Origin: JAWKUK01 sp041398605
GTDB lineage: Bacteria > Planctomycetota > UBA1135 > GCA-002686595
Assembly: GCA_041398605.1 (NCBI GenBank)
Contig: JAWKUK010000003.1
Location: forward strand, 62,001 to 126,000
Length of the DNA stretch: 64,000 nt
Reading direction: 5' to 3'
Positions within the stretch are counted from its first letter, which is position 1. Each line of letters starts with the position of its first letter. Of the stretch, positions 16,827 to 25,229 are shown piece after piece. Made by a program: the position numbers and the translations under genes. Under the pieces are notes generated by a model. That model was not told where the DNA came from and searched no databases. It saw only the letters and a list, made by a program, of their open reading frames with translations.

Positions 16827-17884
16827 AGGTTCACTTCCGCGCTAGGGTGGCGCTCCGTGCGGGCTCGCGCACGTTCGCCGGCGCGACGGCGCTCGGCGAG
16901 GCGCCGGACGAGTTCATCCGCGATCGCGCCGAGCAACAGGACGCCGCCGACGATCGCGAACTCGAGCTGGCTCGGGATCCCCAGCAGGACGATCGAGTTG
17001 TAGAGGAGCCGCATCACGGCTGCGCCGAGCACGACCCCGAGGATCGAGCCCTCGCCGCCGCGCAGGCTGCACCCCCCGAGCACCGCGGCCGCGATCGCAT
17101 AGAGCTCGTAGAAGTTGCCCATGCTCGCGGGCTGGACGGAGTTCACGTCGAGCGCAAAGAGGATCCCCCCCAGCGCCGCGCACAGCGAGCACAGCACGTA
17201 GGCGAGCACCGTCACCCGCGCGACGGGCACGCCGGCATAGCGCGCTGCGACGGGGTTCCGCCCGAGCGCCAGCATCCAGCGCCCCCACACCGTGCGGCCG
17301 AGGAAGATCGCAGCGATGACGGCGATCGCGAGCAGCATCAGCATCGGCGCCGGGACATCGAACGCGCCGATGGAGAACGGGCGCCCCGTCGCGAGCGAGC
17401 GCAGGGCGGCGTGGTCCGTGCCGAACCCAAGCGTCTGGTCGTCGACGATGTACCGCGCGACGCCGCGATAGACGAGCAGGCCGCACAGCGTCACCACGAA
17501 GGGCTGCAAGCCGACGCGGGTGATCAAGAGGCCGTGGATCAGCCCCAAGAACGCTCCGAGGGCGAGCACCAGGACGATCGCGATCGGCGCGGGGACGCCC
17601 TCACCCAAGAGCAGCGGCAGCGCGGTCGCCGTCAGCGCCACGACCGACCCGATCGAGAGATCGATGCCCGCGGTGATGATCGGGAACGCCGCGCCAATGC
17701 CGAGGATCCCGAAGAGGGCGGTGCGCTGCACCAGGTTCTCGAGGTTCTCGGCCTGGAAGAAGCGCGGGTTCGTCGCGCCCGTCACGGCGATGATGGCGAC
17801 GAAGAGGCCGAAGATCCCGAGGACCTTGCCCCAGGCCCCCGCGCCACCGACGAAGCGCTCCTGCAAGGCACGCGGGCCGCTCAT
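16823..17884 (-). CDS. Ribose-type sugar ABC transporter permease (system 1)
   Basis: 353-residue membrane protein of the RbsC/BPD_transp_2 family with about ten helices. Family motifs are FGILGIGAAFPIITAGIDLS (the conserved 'aGgIDLSvGs' loop), VALTATALPLL, RTVWGRWMLALGRNPVAARYAGVPV (the ATPase-coupling loop) and AVLGGCSLRGGEGS. It ends in a basic Arg-rich tail. ATG 17884 overlaps the ATPase stop (ATGA), and its own stop overlaps the mutarotase start. Transports a monosaccharide delivered by the binding protein encoded at 19472-20500. Confidence 0.93.
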   Translation of the reverse strand: MSGPRALQERFVGGAGAWGKVLGIFGLFVAIIAVTGATNPRFFQAENLENLVQRTALFGILGIGAAFPIITAGIDLSIGSVVALTATALPLLLGEGVPAPIAIVLVLALGAFLGLIHGLLITRVGLQPFVVTLCGLLVYRGVARYIVDDQTLGFGTDHAALRSLATGRPFSIGAFDVPAPMLMLLAIAVIAAIFLGRTVWGRWMLALGRNPVAARYAGVPVARVTVLAYVLCSLCAALGGILFALDVNSVQPASMGNFYELYAIAAAVLGGCSLRGGEGSILGVVLGAAVMRLLYNSIVLLGIPSQLEFAIVGGVLLLGAIADELVRRLAERRRAGERARARTERHPSAEVNL

Positions 17885-19443
17885 GGTGTGCCTCCGGTCG
17901 CTAGGGCGATCACTGCGCCCTCGGTCGCGTCCGCGCGCGCAAGGACCCCGGCGACGGCGCCGTCGCGCATGACGACGATGCGGTCGGCGAGGCGCAGGAC
18001 CTCCTCGAGGTCGCTCGATGCGAAGAGCACGCCGAGGCCCTCCGCAGCCAAGCGTTCGAGCAACACGTAGAGCTCTTCGCGCGCGCCGACGTCGACGCCG
18101 CGCGTCGGCTCGTCGAGCAGCAGCAGCCGCGGCTCCGCCGCGAGCCACCGCGCGACGACGACCTTCTGCTGGTTGCCACCCGACAGCGTGGCGACCGCCT
18201 GCTCGATCCCAGCGGTGCGCACAGACAAGCGCGCGACCTCGTGTGTCGCGACGGCGCGCTCCGCGGCCGCGTCGATGAACGGGCCGCGCGCACGTCGCGG
18301 GAGGGTCGCGAGGGCGATGTTGACGCGCACGCCCTCGTCGAGCAGCAAGCCTTGCTCCTTGCGGTCCTCGGGCACGAGGGCCACGCCGGCCGCTGCGGCC
18401 GCCCGCGGGCCGTCGAATGTCACCGGCTGGCCGTCGACGAGCAGCGCGCCCGCGACGCGCTTGCGCAGCCCGAAGAGCGTCTCCAGGAGCTCCGTACGCC
18501 CGGCCCCAACGAGCCCCGCGAGCGCGACGAGCTCGCCTGGCTGCACGTCGAGGTCGACCGCCGCGGCGGGGAACGCTTCGGTCACGAGCCCGGTGAGCTG
18601 CAAGCGCGGCGCCTCGCTCCCCGCGCTCGCGCGCGGCGCGCGCGCGACAGGGGCCACCAGATCGCGGCCCACCATGAGCGACACCAGGCGCTCGCGTGTG
18701 AGCTCGTGCCGCGGCAGCTCGCCGGAGTTCCGGCCATCGCGCAGCACGACGGCGCGATCAGCGAGCTCCAGCACCTCCGCAAGACGATGGGAGACATACA
18801 GCACGGTGATCCCCTCGCGGCGCAATTGGTGCACGAGCTCGAAGAGCCGCGCCGTCTCGCGCGCGGAGAGGCTCGACGTCGGCTCGTCCAGGATCAGGAC
18901 CCGCGCGTCTTGCTCGATGCCCTTGGCGATCTCAACGAGCTGCCGCTCGCCCGCAGCGAGCCGTTCGACGCGGACACCGGGCGAAAAGCGCGCGCCGACG
19001 CGCTCCAACGCGACTTCAGCGCGCGCCCGCAGCGCCCTCCGATCGACGAAACCCAGCGGACCGCGCCGCGGCTCGCGGCCGAGCACGACGTTCTCGGCCG
19101 CGCTCATGTTCTCGGCGAGGCAGAGCTCCTGATGGACCAGCGCGACGCCGCCGCGCGCCGCCGCCGAGGGGTCGCGCGGCGCCCAGGTCGCACCGGCCAG
19201 CCACATCGCGCCGCGGTCCGGCTGCTCGAGCCCGGCGAGGCACTTCAAGAGCGTGCTCTTGCCAGCGCCGTTCTCCCCCACGAGCGCGACGACCTCGCCT
19301 GCGCGCGCGTGCAGCGACACGTCATCGAGCGCGAGCACGCCCGGGAACCGCTTGACGAGGCCGCGCGCCACCAGCGAGGCGTCCGCGCCGCTCGGCTCGC
19401 CGGCGGCGTGAGCGCCGGGGTGCTGTCTTTCGTACGCGACCAT
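17881..19443 (-). CDS. Sugar ABC transporter ATP-binding protein, tandem domain (system 1)
   Basis: 520-residue RbsA/MglA-type ATPase with two fused nucleotide-binding domains. Domain 1 (about residues 23-260) has Walker A GENGAGKST, signature LAAGERQ and Walker B VLILDEPTSSLS. Domain 2 has the degenerate Walker A GLVGAGRTELL usual for this family, signature LSGGNQQKV and Walker B LLLLDEPTRGVD. The segment VGAREELYVLLERLAAEG is intact here and is a useful reference for the frameshifted paralogue at 21.7 kb. Overlaps the permease start by four bases and follows the binding protein by 28 bases. Confidence 0.95.
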   Translation of the reverse strand: MVAYERQHPGAHAAGEPSGADASLVARGLVKRFPGVLALDDVSLHARAGEVVALVGENGAGKSTLLKCLAGLEQPDRGAMWLAGATWAPRDPSAAARGGVALVHQELCLAENMSAAENVVLGREPRRGPLGFVDRRALRARAEVALERVGARFSPGVRVERLAAGERQLVEIAKGIEQDARVLILDEPTSSLSARETARLFELVHQLRREGITVLYVSHRLAEVLELADRAVVLRDGRNSGELPRHELTRERLVSLMVGRDLVAPVARAPRASAGSEAPRLQLTGLVTEAFPAAAVDLDVQPGELVALAGLVGAGRTELLETLFGLRKRVAGALLVDGQPVTFDGPRAAAAAGVALVPEDRKEQGLLLDEGVRVNIALATLPRRARGPFIDAAAERAVATHEVARLSVRTAGIEQAVATLSGGNQQKVVVARWLAAEPRLLLLDEPTRGVDVGAREELYVLLERLAAEGLGVLFASSDLEEVLRLADRIVVMRDGAVAGVLARADATEGAVIALATGGTP

Positions 19444-19471
19444 GGTGAGGTGCTGGGCTCCGCGCCGGCGC

Positions 19472-20500
19472 TCAGCGCTTGCCCGACGCCACCGCGGCGT
19501 CCAGGTCCGCGCGGACCTGCGCGAGGTTCGCTTGCGTGACAACGGTGGGGTCGGTCCCGAGCACGCCCCCCGCGGGCAGCACGGAGCTGTCGCCGCGGCA
19601 GAGGGCCGCGAGGATGCGCACCGAGTGATACCCGTATTGGTAGGGGTTCTGGCTCACGGTGCCGACCACCTCGCCGGCGGCGATCGCGTCGAGCGTGGCG
19701 TCTTGCTCGTCGAACGACGCGACTTTCACCCCGCCGACCCGGCCTGCGCCGCGCAGCGCCTCGAGGCACGCCGGCGCGTTGTATGCGAACAGGCCGACCA
19801 TTCCAGCGAGGTCCGGGTACTTGACGAGGATGTCCTCCGCGTTTGACTTCGCTTGGGTCGCGACGAAGTCGTCCGTGCGTGTCGCGACGATCGTGAAGCC
19901 ATTGCCCGCGAGGCTCGCGTCCGCCGCGTCGTTGCGCGTGGGATCCGCCGGGCGCCCAAGCAGCTCGTCGATGACTCCCTGGCGCCGCTTGCGCGCGTTG
20001 TCCTGCTCGAGGCGCCCGACAAACAGCGCCACCTGGCCCCCGTTCGGCAACGCTTCGCGCAAGAGCTTCCCGCAAGCGCGACCGGCCGCATAGTTGTCGA
20101 CGCCGATGAAACACAGCCGCTTCGAGCTCGGCGCGTCGGAGTCGTGCGTAATGAGCTTCACGCGGCCCGCGACCTCATCGAGGAACGGCGTCATGTTCGT
20201 CCCGTCGATCGGGCTGATCGCGAGCCCGTCGATCCCGCGCACCAAGAGGTCCTGGACCTTCTGTCGCTGCACGTCGATCGTGCCCGGCGAAGGGAACACG
20301 ACCTCGACCTCCACGCCGAACTCCTTCTCGGCGGCGCGCGCGCCCGCTGCGGCGACGTCCCAGAAGGGGTCGACGCCGTTCGACATGTATGCGACGCGGA
20401 CCGTGCCGCCCGGCGCGCTCCCGCCGCCGCAGCCCGACAGCAGGCACAGCGCCACGAACGCAGCGAGGGAGATCGAGACGAGGTGCAGTGTCTTGTGCAT
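19472..20500 (-). CDS. Sugar ABC transporter substrate-binding lipoprotein (system 1)
   Basis: 342-residue RbsB-like periplasmic-binding protein (peripla_BP_4). Lipoprotein signal with lipobox LLSGC followed by GGG. The mature part begins VRVAYMSNGVDPFWDVAAAGA, the usual first strand and ligand contact, and continues with LLVRGIDGLAISPIDGTNM and THDSDAPSSKRLCFIGVDNY, typical of pentose/deoxyhexose binders. It opens the second half of the operon, 53 bases after the system-2 permease. Ligand unknown; the surrounding enzymes suggest a 6-deoxyhexose or related sugar. Confidence 0.92.
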   Translation of the reverse strand: MHKTLHLVSISLAAFVALCLLSGCGGGSAPGGTVRVAYMSNGVDPFWDVAAAGARAAEKEFGVEVEVVFPSPGTIDVQRQKVQDLLVRGIDGLAISPIDGTNMTPFLDEVAGRVKLITHDSDAPSSKRLCFIGVDNYAAGRACGKLLREALPNGGQVALFVGRLEQDNARKRRQGVIDELLGRPADPTRNDAADASLAGNGFTIVATRTDDFVATQAKSNAEDILVKYPDLAGMVGLFAYNAPACLEALRGAGRVGGVKVASFDEQDATLDAIAAGEVVGTVSQNPYQYGYHSVRILAALCRGDSSVLPAGGVLGTDPTVVTQANLAQVRADLDAAVASGKR

Positions 20501-20553
20501 AGGTAAGCGCCGGTCTGGCCGCGGGGAGCAGTGGGTGAGGATACGCGAAGCGT

Positions 20554-21498
20554 TCAAGCGCGCGTACGTAGCCGGTCGAGCGCGACCGCTGCGACGAGCA
20601 GCGCGCCGATGAGCATCTCTTGGACGAAGGTCGGGACGCCGACGAGGTTGCAGCCGTTCGCGAGGCTCGCCATCAGGAGCGCGCCCGCGAGCGCGCCCGG
20701 GATCGTGCCGGTGCCGCCGGCGAGTGACGCGCCCCCGATGACGACGGCGGCGATGACGTCGAGCTCGGCCCCCAGCGACGAGGTCGGGTCACCCACCGAG
20801 AGGCGCGCGAAGACCACGGCGCCGGCGAGCCCTGCGAACGCGCCCGCGAGGCCGTACACAGCGAGCTGCAGCCGCCGCACGGGGATCCCGCACAGGCGCG
20901 CCGTCTCGGCGTTGGAGCCCAACGCGTAGGTCCAAGTCCCGAAGACGGTCCGGCGCAGCGCGAGCGCCATCAAGACGGCCAATGCCAGCGTGCCGAGCAC
21001 TGCGGGCGCAGTGAGCGACTTCGTGACGAGCGCCTCGATGGGCGCGGTCTCCTCGGGCGACGGGACGACCGTCTGTTCACCCGCGAGCCACTTGGCGAGG
21101 CCCCGCGCGACGCCCATCGTGCCGAGCGTCGCGACAAACGGGACGATCCTCGCGCCGGCGACCAGGGCGCCGTTGACGAGGCCTGCGAGCGTCCCAGTGG
21201 CGAGCGCTGCGAGCACGGCCAGCGCCGCGCCGCCGCCGGAATCCGCCACAAGCGCGGCGACGACGCCAGACAGCGCCATCTGCGAGCCGACGGACAGGTC
21301 GATGCCGCCCGACACGATGACAAACGTCATGCCGATCGCGGCGAGCGCGACGGGCAGGGTCTGCACGAGCACGTTGCGCAGGTTCGCTTGCCCGAGGAAC
21401 GAGGGCTCGAGCGCGTGGAACAACGCCGCGACGCAGCCGACCGCGCAGAGCGGCGCGAGGCGACGCAGGAGCTCAGAGCGGCTCACGCGTCCCCCCAT
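20554..21498 (-). CDS. Ribose-type sugar ABC transporter permease (system 2)
   Basis: 314-residue RbsC-family permease, a paralogue of the 16823-17884 protein. Motifs: LAAIGMTFVIVSGGIDLSVG, RTVFGTWTYALGSNAETARLCGI (coupling loop) and AAVVIGGASLAGGTGT. The sequence is shorter and cleaner than the system-1 permease. ATG 21498 is used; a GTG at 21486 preceded by a G-rich stretch is an alternative. The start overlaps the last bases of the (frameshifted) ATPase reading frame, as expected for a co-translated operon. Confidence 0.92.
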   Translation of the reverse strand: MGGRVSRSELLRRLAPLCAVGCVAALFHALEPSFLGQANLRNVLVQTLPVALAAIGMTFVIVSGGIDLSVGSQMALSGVVAALVADSGGGAALAVLAALATGTLAGLVNGALVAGARIVPFVATLGTMGVARGLAKWLAGEQTVVPSPEETAPIEALVTKSLTAPAVLGTLALAVLMALALRRTVFGTWTYALGSNAETARLCGIPVRRLQLAVYGLAGAFAGLAGAVVFARLSVGDPTSSLGAELDVIAAVVIGGASLAGGTGTIPGALAGALLMASLANGCNLVGVPTFVQEMLIGALLVAAVALDRLRTRA

Positions 21499-21691
21499 CC
21501 GGCCCGGGCGCCGAGCTGCTCACGCGAGCCGAGCGGCGCGGGTGCGCCGTGACCCCCGTCGCCTCCATCAAGAGCGCGTGCTCGCTCCACTCGGCCGTGG
21601 GGCGCGCGCTGCCCAGGCGGCCGCGATGCATCACGGCGATCCGATCGCAGGTCCCCATCAGCTCGGGCAAGTAAGAGCTCACCATCAGCAC
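21473..21691 (-). pseudogene. Displaced C-terminal end of the system-2 sugar ATPase
   Basis: This reading frame encodes MLMVSSYLPELMGTCDRIAV and the tail that normally ends an RbsA/MglA-type ATPase, but it lies in a different frame from the rest of the gene (21685-23085). Comparison with the intact paralogue places one frame change at the GC run 21738-21747 (one CG dinucleotide fewer than expected). A second lies near 21713-21719 (one base more). Restoring both gives a 537-residue protein reading through to the stop at 21473. It is therefore the 3' part of the same gene, not a separate one. Confidence 0.8.
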
Positions 21692-23085
21692 CGCGCGGCC
21701 CTCGGCCGCGAGCCTCTCCGATCAAACGATAGATCTCCGCGCGCGCCGACGTCGACGCCGCGGGTAGGCTCGTCCAAGAGCACGAGGTCCGCGCCTTGGT
21801 GCAAGAGGCGCGCGAGCGCCACCTTCTGTTGGTTGCCGCCCGAGAGGCTGCCCGCGGGCTGCCAAGGGCTCGCGCGCTTGACGCGCAGGCGCTCGAACCA
21901 GCGCTCCGCCGCGGCGCGCTGGCGGCGGCGGCTGATCCAACCGGCGCGGCCGACGGTGTCGAGCCGCGACAGCGTCGCGTTCACCGCGAGCGATAACCCC
22001 AGCGCGAGGCCTTCGCCCTTGCGGTCTTCGGACAAGAGCCCGAAGCCCTGTGCGATACGCGCGCGCGGCGTGCGCCCCAGACCCAGACGGCGGTCCGCGG
22101 AGGTCGACCGCGGGGCGGTGGGCGCCGCGAGCCGCACCGCGCCCGACTGGATCGGCGCGAGCCCGTAGAGCGCGCGCAGGAGCTCCGTGCGCCCCGCGCC
22201 GACGAGCCCGGCGATCCCGAACACCTCGCCGCGGCGCAGCTCAAGCGACGCCACCGGGAACCCGCCTGGACCCTGCAGGTCCGTGAGCTCGAGCGCGACG
22301 TCGCCCGCGGTCCGGGCGACGACGGGATAGAGGTCCGCGACGCTGCGGCCGGCCATCAGCATGACGAGGTCCGCGTCGCTCACGGCGTCGAGCCGCCCCG
22401 AGCCAACCGTCGCGCCGTCGCGCAGCACCGTGAACACGTCGGCGACGCGGCGCACCTCCTCGAGGAAGTGGCTGACGTATACGACGGCGACACCCTCTGC
22501 GCTGAGCGCGCGCAGCACCGCGAAGAGCCGCTCGACGTCCGCGGCAGAGAGCGAGCTCGTCGGCTCGTCGAGGATCAGGACCTGCGCGTCACCGGCCAGC
22601 GCGCGGGCGATCTCGACCATCTGGCGTTCGCCCGGCCCGAGCGCGCTCACGCGTGCGTCGACGTTGAGCTCGGCGCGCCCGAGGCGCTCGAGCGCCGCCC
22701 GCGCGATCGTGCGCCGTTGCCCCGCGCTGATCCAGCCCAAGCGCCCCAGCGCGCCGCGCGCACGCGGCTCGGCGCCGAGCACGACGTTCTCGGCCACGGT
22801 GAGGTCCGGGGCGAGCGCGAGCTCCTGGTGGATCATCGCGACACGCGCCGTGCGCGCCGCGCCTGGGCCGCTCGGCGTGTACGGAGCTCCGTCGAGGCGC
22901 AGCGCGCCGCTGTCGGCTTGCACGGCGCCCGCGAGGCACTTCAGCAGCGTGCTCTTGCCAGCGCCGTTCTCGCCGAGCAGCGCGTGCACCTCACCCGCGC
23001 GGACCTGGAGGTCCACGCCGATGAGCGCGTGCACGGCGCCATACGCCTTGCGCAGCGCATGGACCTCGAGCAGCGGCCCCGTCAT
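21685..23085 (-). CDS. Sugar ABC transporter ATP-binding protein (system 2), frameshifted near 3' end
   Basis: Tandem ATPase of the RbsA/MglA type, 466 residues as read. Domain 1: Walker A GENGAGKST, signature LGPGERQ, Walker B VLILDEPTSSLS. Domain 2: GLVGAGRTELLRALYGL, LSEDRKGEGLAL, signature LSGGNQQKV and Walker B LVLLDEPTRGVDVGAR. Directly after VGAR the frame is lost (GDLSFDRRGS...), and the last 70 or so residues continue in another frame (21473-21691). ATG 23085 has a GAGGG ten bases upstream and is preferred to ATG 23121. If the frame change is real the protein lacks the end of its second ATPase domain, including the switch His region; if it is a sequencing error the gene is ordinary. 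Confidence 0.88.
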   Translation of the reverse strand: MTGPLLEVHALRKAYGAVHALIGVDLQVRAGEVHALLGENGAGKSTLLKCLAGAVQADSGALRLDGAPYTPSGPGAARTARVAMIHQELALAPDLTVAENVVLGAEPRARGALGRLGWISAGQRRTIARAALERLGRAELNVDARVSALGPGERQMVEIARALAGDAQVLILDEPTSSLSAADVERLFAVLRALSAEGVAVVYVSHFLEEVRRVADVFTVLRDGATVGSGRLDAVSDADLVMLMAGRSVADLYPVVARTAGDVALELTDLQGPGGFPVASLELRRGEVFGIAGLVGAGRTELLRALYGLAPIQSGAVRLAAPTAPRSTSADRRLGLGRTPRARIAQGFGLLSEDRKGEGLALGLSLAVNATLSRLDTVGRAGWISRRRQRAAAERWFERLRVKRASPWQPAGSLSGGNQQKVALARLLHQGADLVLLDEPTRGVDVGARGDLSFDRRGSRPRAARC

Positions 23086-23134
23086 GCGCGTCGCGCCCTC
23101 GCCAGCGCGCATCTGTTCCATTTCGCCGGCGCGT

Positions 23135-24169
23135 TCATCCGCCGAGGATCGAGAGATCCGGCGCGAGGAGCGCGAGGATCTCCGGCGCGTCGATGTTCGC
23201 GGGTGTCGCGATCGTCACGCCGGTGTCGATGCGTGGCTCGACCTTCTCACCGCGCGCCGCGGCGACGGCGGCGCGCACGGCGAGCTCTCCCATGCGCACG
23301 GGGTCCTGCAAGACGAGCGCATCGACGTGCCCGTCGCGCAAGCCCTGCAGCAAACCCTCCGAGCTGTCGAAGCCGACGAACTTCACCTTAGCCTTGCGGC
23401 CCGAGTCCTGCAGCGCGCGCATCATCGAGTACGCCGCAGACTCGTTCGGGCAAAAGACGCCGTCGATCGCGGCGTGGGCGTTCAAGAGGTTCTCGGCGGC
23501 CGCGAGCGCGCTCTCCTTCGTCGCGCCAGCGTGCTGGTTCTGAGAGATCACTTCGAGGCCCGGGTGCTTGGCGATCGCCGCGAGGAAGCCGGCCTCGCGC
23601 TCTTCCGTGCTCGCGGAGCCCTCTAAGTAACGCAGCAAGACGACCTTCCCCTGGCCGCCGAGCAGCGACGCGAGGTGCTCGCCCGCGAGCTCGCCGCCGC
23701 GGTGGTTGTCGGTGGCGACGAAGCTTGTGCGCCCGTCCCACATGAGGTCGGAGTCTGCGATGACGACGGGGATGCCCGCCGCGGCCGCTTCGCGCGCGGG
23801 GCGGCCGAGCGCCGTCTTGTCGAGCGGCATCAGCACGATCGCGTCGACCCCCTTGACCACGAAGTCCTCGACCACCCGGATCTGCGCTTCGCGGTCGTCT
23901 TCCTTCTGGGGGCCCTTCCAAAGGACCTCGACGTCGAGCTCGCGCGCCGCGCGTTCGGCGCCCGCGTGGACGCTCTTCCAGAACTCGTGGGTGGTCCCCT
24001 TCGGGATGACGGCGACGCGCAGCGTCTTGGCCCCACCAGCGGCGCCGGCCCCCCCGCCGCCACAAGCAGCGAGCGTCAAGAGGGACGCCAATGCGAACAC
24101 GCCGACCGAGCGGCGCGTGATGGACCTCTGGGGACAGCCGGGGCGGCGGCGGTGCGTGGGGCTCGTCAT
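23135..24169 (-). CDS. Sugar ABC transporter substrate-binding lipoprotein (system 2)
   Basis: 344-residue RbsB-like binding protein and first gene of the eight-gene sugar operon. Signal peptide with lipobox TLAAC followed by GGGG. Mature start LRVAVIPKGTTHEFWKSVHA, then VEDFVVKGVDAIVLMPLDKTAL, PVVIADSDLMW and GGELAGEHLASLLGGQGKVVLL, all standard for this fold. It differs clearly from the system-1 binding protein, so the two transporters probably take different sugars. The upstream 58-base gap to the divergent amidohydrolase must hold the promoters of both transcripts. Confidence 0.92.
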   Translation of the reverse strand: MTSPTHRRRPGCPQRSITRRSVGVFALASLLTLAACGGGGAGAAGGAKTLRVAVIPKGTTHEFWKSVHAGAERAARELDVEVLWKGPQKEDDREAQIRVVEDFVVKGVDAIVLMPLDKTALGRPAREAAAAGIPVVIADSDLMWDGRTSFVATDNHRGGELAGEHLASLLGGQGKVVLLRYLEGSASTEEREAGFLAAIAKHPGLEVISQNQHAGATKESALAAAENLLNAHAAIDGVFCPNESAAYSMMRALQDSGRKAKVKFVGFDSSEGLLQGLRDGHVDALVLQDPVRMGELAVRAAVAAARGEKVEPRIDTGVTIATPANIDAPEILALLAPDLSILGG

Positions 24170-24227
24170 AGGCCGCCGAGCATACAAAGGTGCGCGCTCG
24201 CTGCCGACGTGCGACACTCCAGGGGCC

Positions 24228-25145
24228 ATGCGCACGCCGCTCCGCATCGATAGTCACCAGCACTTTTGGCGCTACAACGAGGCCGAGTACGGCTGGATCA
24301 CTCCGGCGCTCGGAGAGATTCGGCGAGACTTCACGCCGGCCGACCTCGCGGGTCCGCTGGCGGCCGCGGGGCTGCACGGCTCGATCGCGGTGCAGGCTCG
24401 GTCGAGCGTTGCCGAGACGCACGCGCTGCTGGACCTGGCGCGAGAGACGGAGGGCTCGCCCGCCCCGATCTTGGGTGTCGTCGGTTGGCTGGACCTGCTC
24501 GCCCCCGATGTGGAGCGCGACCTCGAGGGGCTCGTCAGCGATGGAACCAGCGCCGGTGGATCCGTCGCGCATGCCAGCGGCGGCGGCGGGCGGGGCCAAC
24601 TCGTAGGCGTGCGGCACATCGTGCAGGACGAGCCCGACGATCGCTTCCTCGACCGACCTGACTTCCGCCGCGGCGTTCGCGCCGCGGTCGAGCGCGGGCT
24701 CGTCTACGACCTCTTGATCTATCCAAGGCAACTGCCGGCAGCGTTGGACTTCGTGCGCGCCCTCGACGGCGCGCCGATCGTCCTTGACCACTGCGCGAAG
24801 CCGCCGCTGCGCGCGGGGCACGGGACGCCGGAGATGGCGGACTGGGCGCGCGGGGTCCGAGCGCTCGGGCGCGCCCCCCATGTCGCTTGCAAGGTGTCCG
24901 GCCTGGTCACCGAGGCGGATTGGGCGCGCTGGCGCGACGAGGACCTCTTGCGCTGCATCGACATCGTGCGCGACGCCTTCGGGCCTCGCCGTGTGATGTT
25001 CGGCTCGGATTGGCCGGTCGCGCTCTTGGCGGCGCCCTACGAGCGTGTCTACGGGCTCGTCGAGCGAGCGCTCGCCGGCGCCTCGGAGGACGAGCGCGCC
25101 CAATTCTTCGGCGGGAACGCGGCGCGGATCTACGGGCTCGGCTGA
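24228..25145 (+). CDS. Amidohydrolase, L-fuconolactonase / L-rhamnonolactonase-like
   Basis: 305-residue amidohydrolase_2 (COG3618) protein. N-terminal metal motif RIDSHQHFWRY (His10, His12), followed by EYGWITPALGEIRRDF, which is characteristic of sugar lactonases of the fuconolactonase/rhamnonolactonase group. Later ligands are in VLDHCAKPPL (His) and MFGSDWPVAL (Asp). It would open the lactone made by a sugar 1-dehydrogenase to the free aldonic acid. First gene of the plus-strand arm, divergent from the transporter operon, 69 bases upstream of the extended SDR frame. Assignment to fucose versus rhamnose is not possible from sequence. Confidence 0.88.
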   Translation: MRTPLRIDSHQHFWRYNEAEYGWITPALGEIRRDFTPADLAGPLAAAGLHGSIAVQARSSVAETHALLDLARETEGSPAPILGVVGWLDLLAPDVERDLEGLVSDGTSAGGSVAHASGGGGRGQLVGVRHIVQDEPDDRFLDRPDFRRGVRAAVERGLVYDLLIYPRQLPAALDFVRALDGAPIVLDHCAKPPLRAGHGTPEMADWARGVRALGRAPHVACKVSGLVTEADWARWRDEDLLRCIDIVRDAFGPRRVMFGSDWPVALLAAPYERVYGLVERALAGASEDERAQFFGGNAARIYGLG

Positions 25146-25229
25146 TTTGCACCAAGCGGCCCTCCGGCCCCGCCTTCGCGTGATCTGGAGTGGTCAGGTC
25201 CGCCCGGGCGAGGCATGATCTTTGCCCGC

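Noticed and set aside
16847..18070. 407-residue plus-strand open frame opposite the ABC permease
   Set aside because: Arg/Glu/Asp/His-heavy composition with no fold signals, and antisense to a clear permease and mutarotase; a GC-rich shadow frame.
22361..23626. 421-residue plus-strand frame opposite the system-2 ATPase
   Set aside because: Ser/Arg/Thr-rich shadow; the ATPase motifs are on the minus strand.
23388..25103. 571-residue minus-strand frame over the binding protein and amidohydrolase
   Set aside because: Overlaps two well-supported genes in other frames and turns into Arg/Gly repeats.
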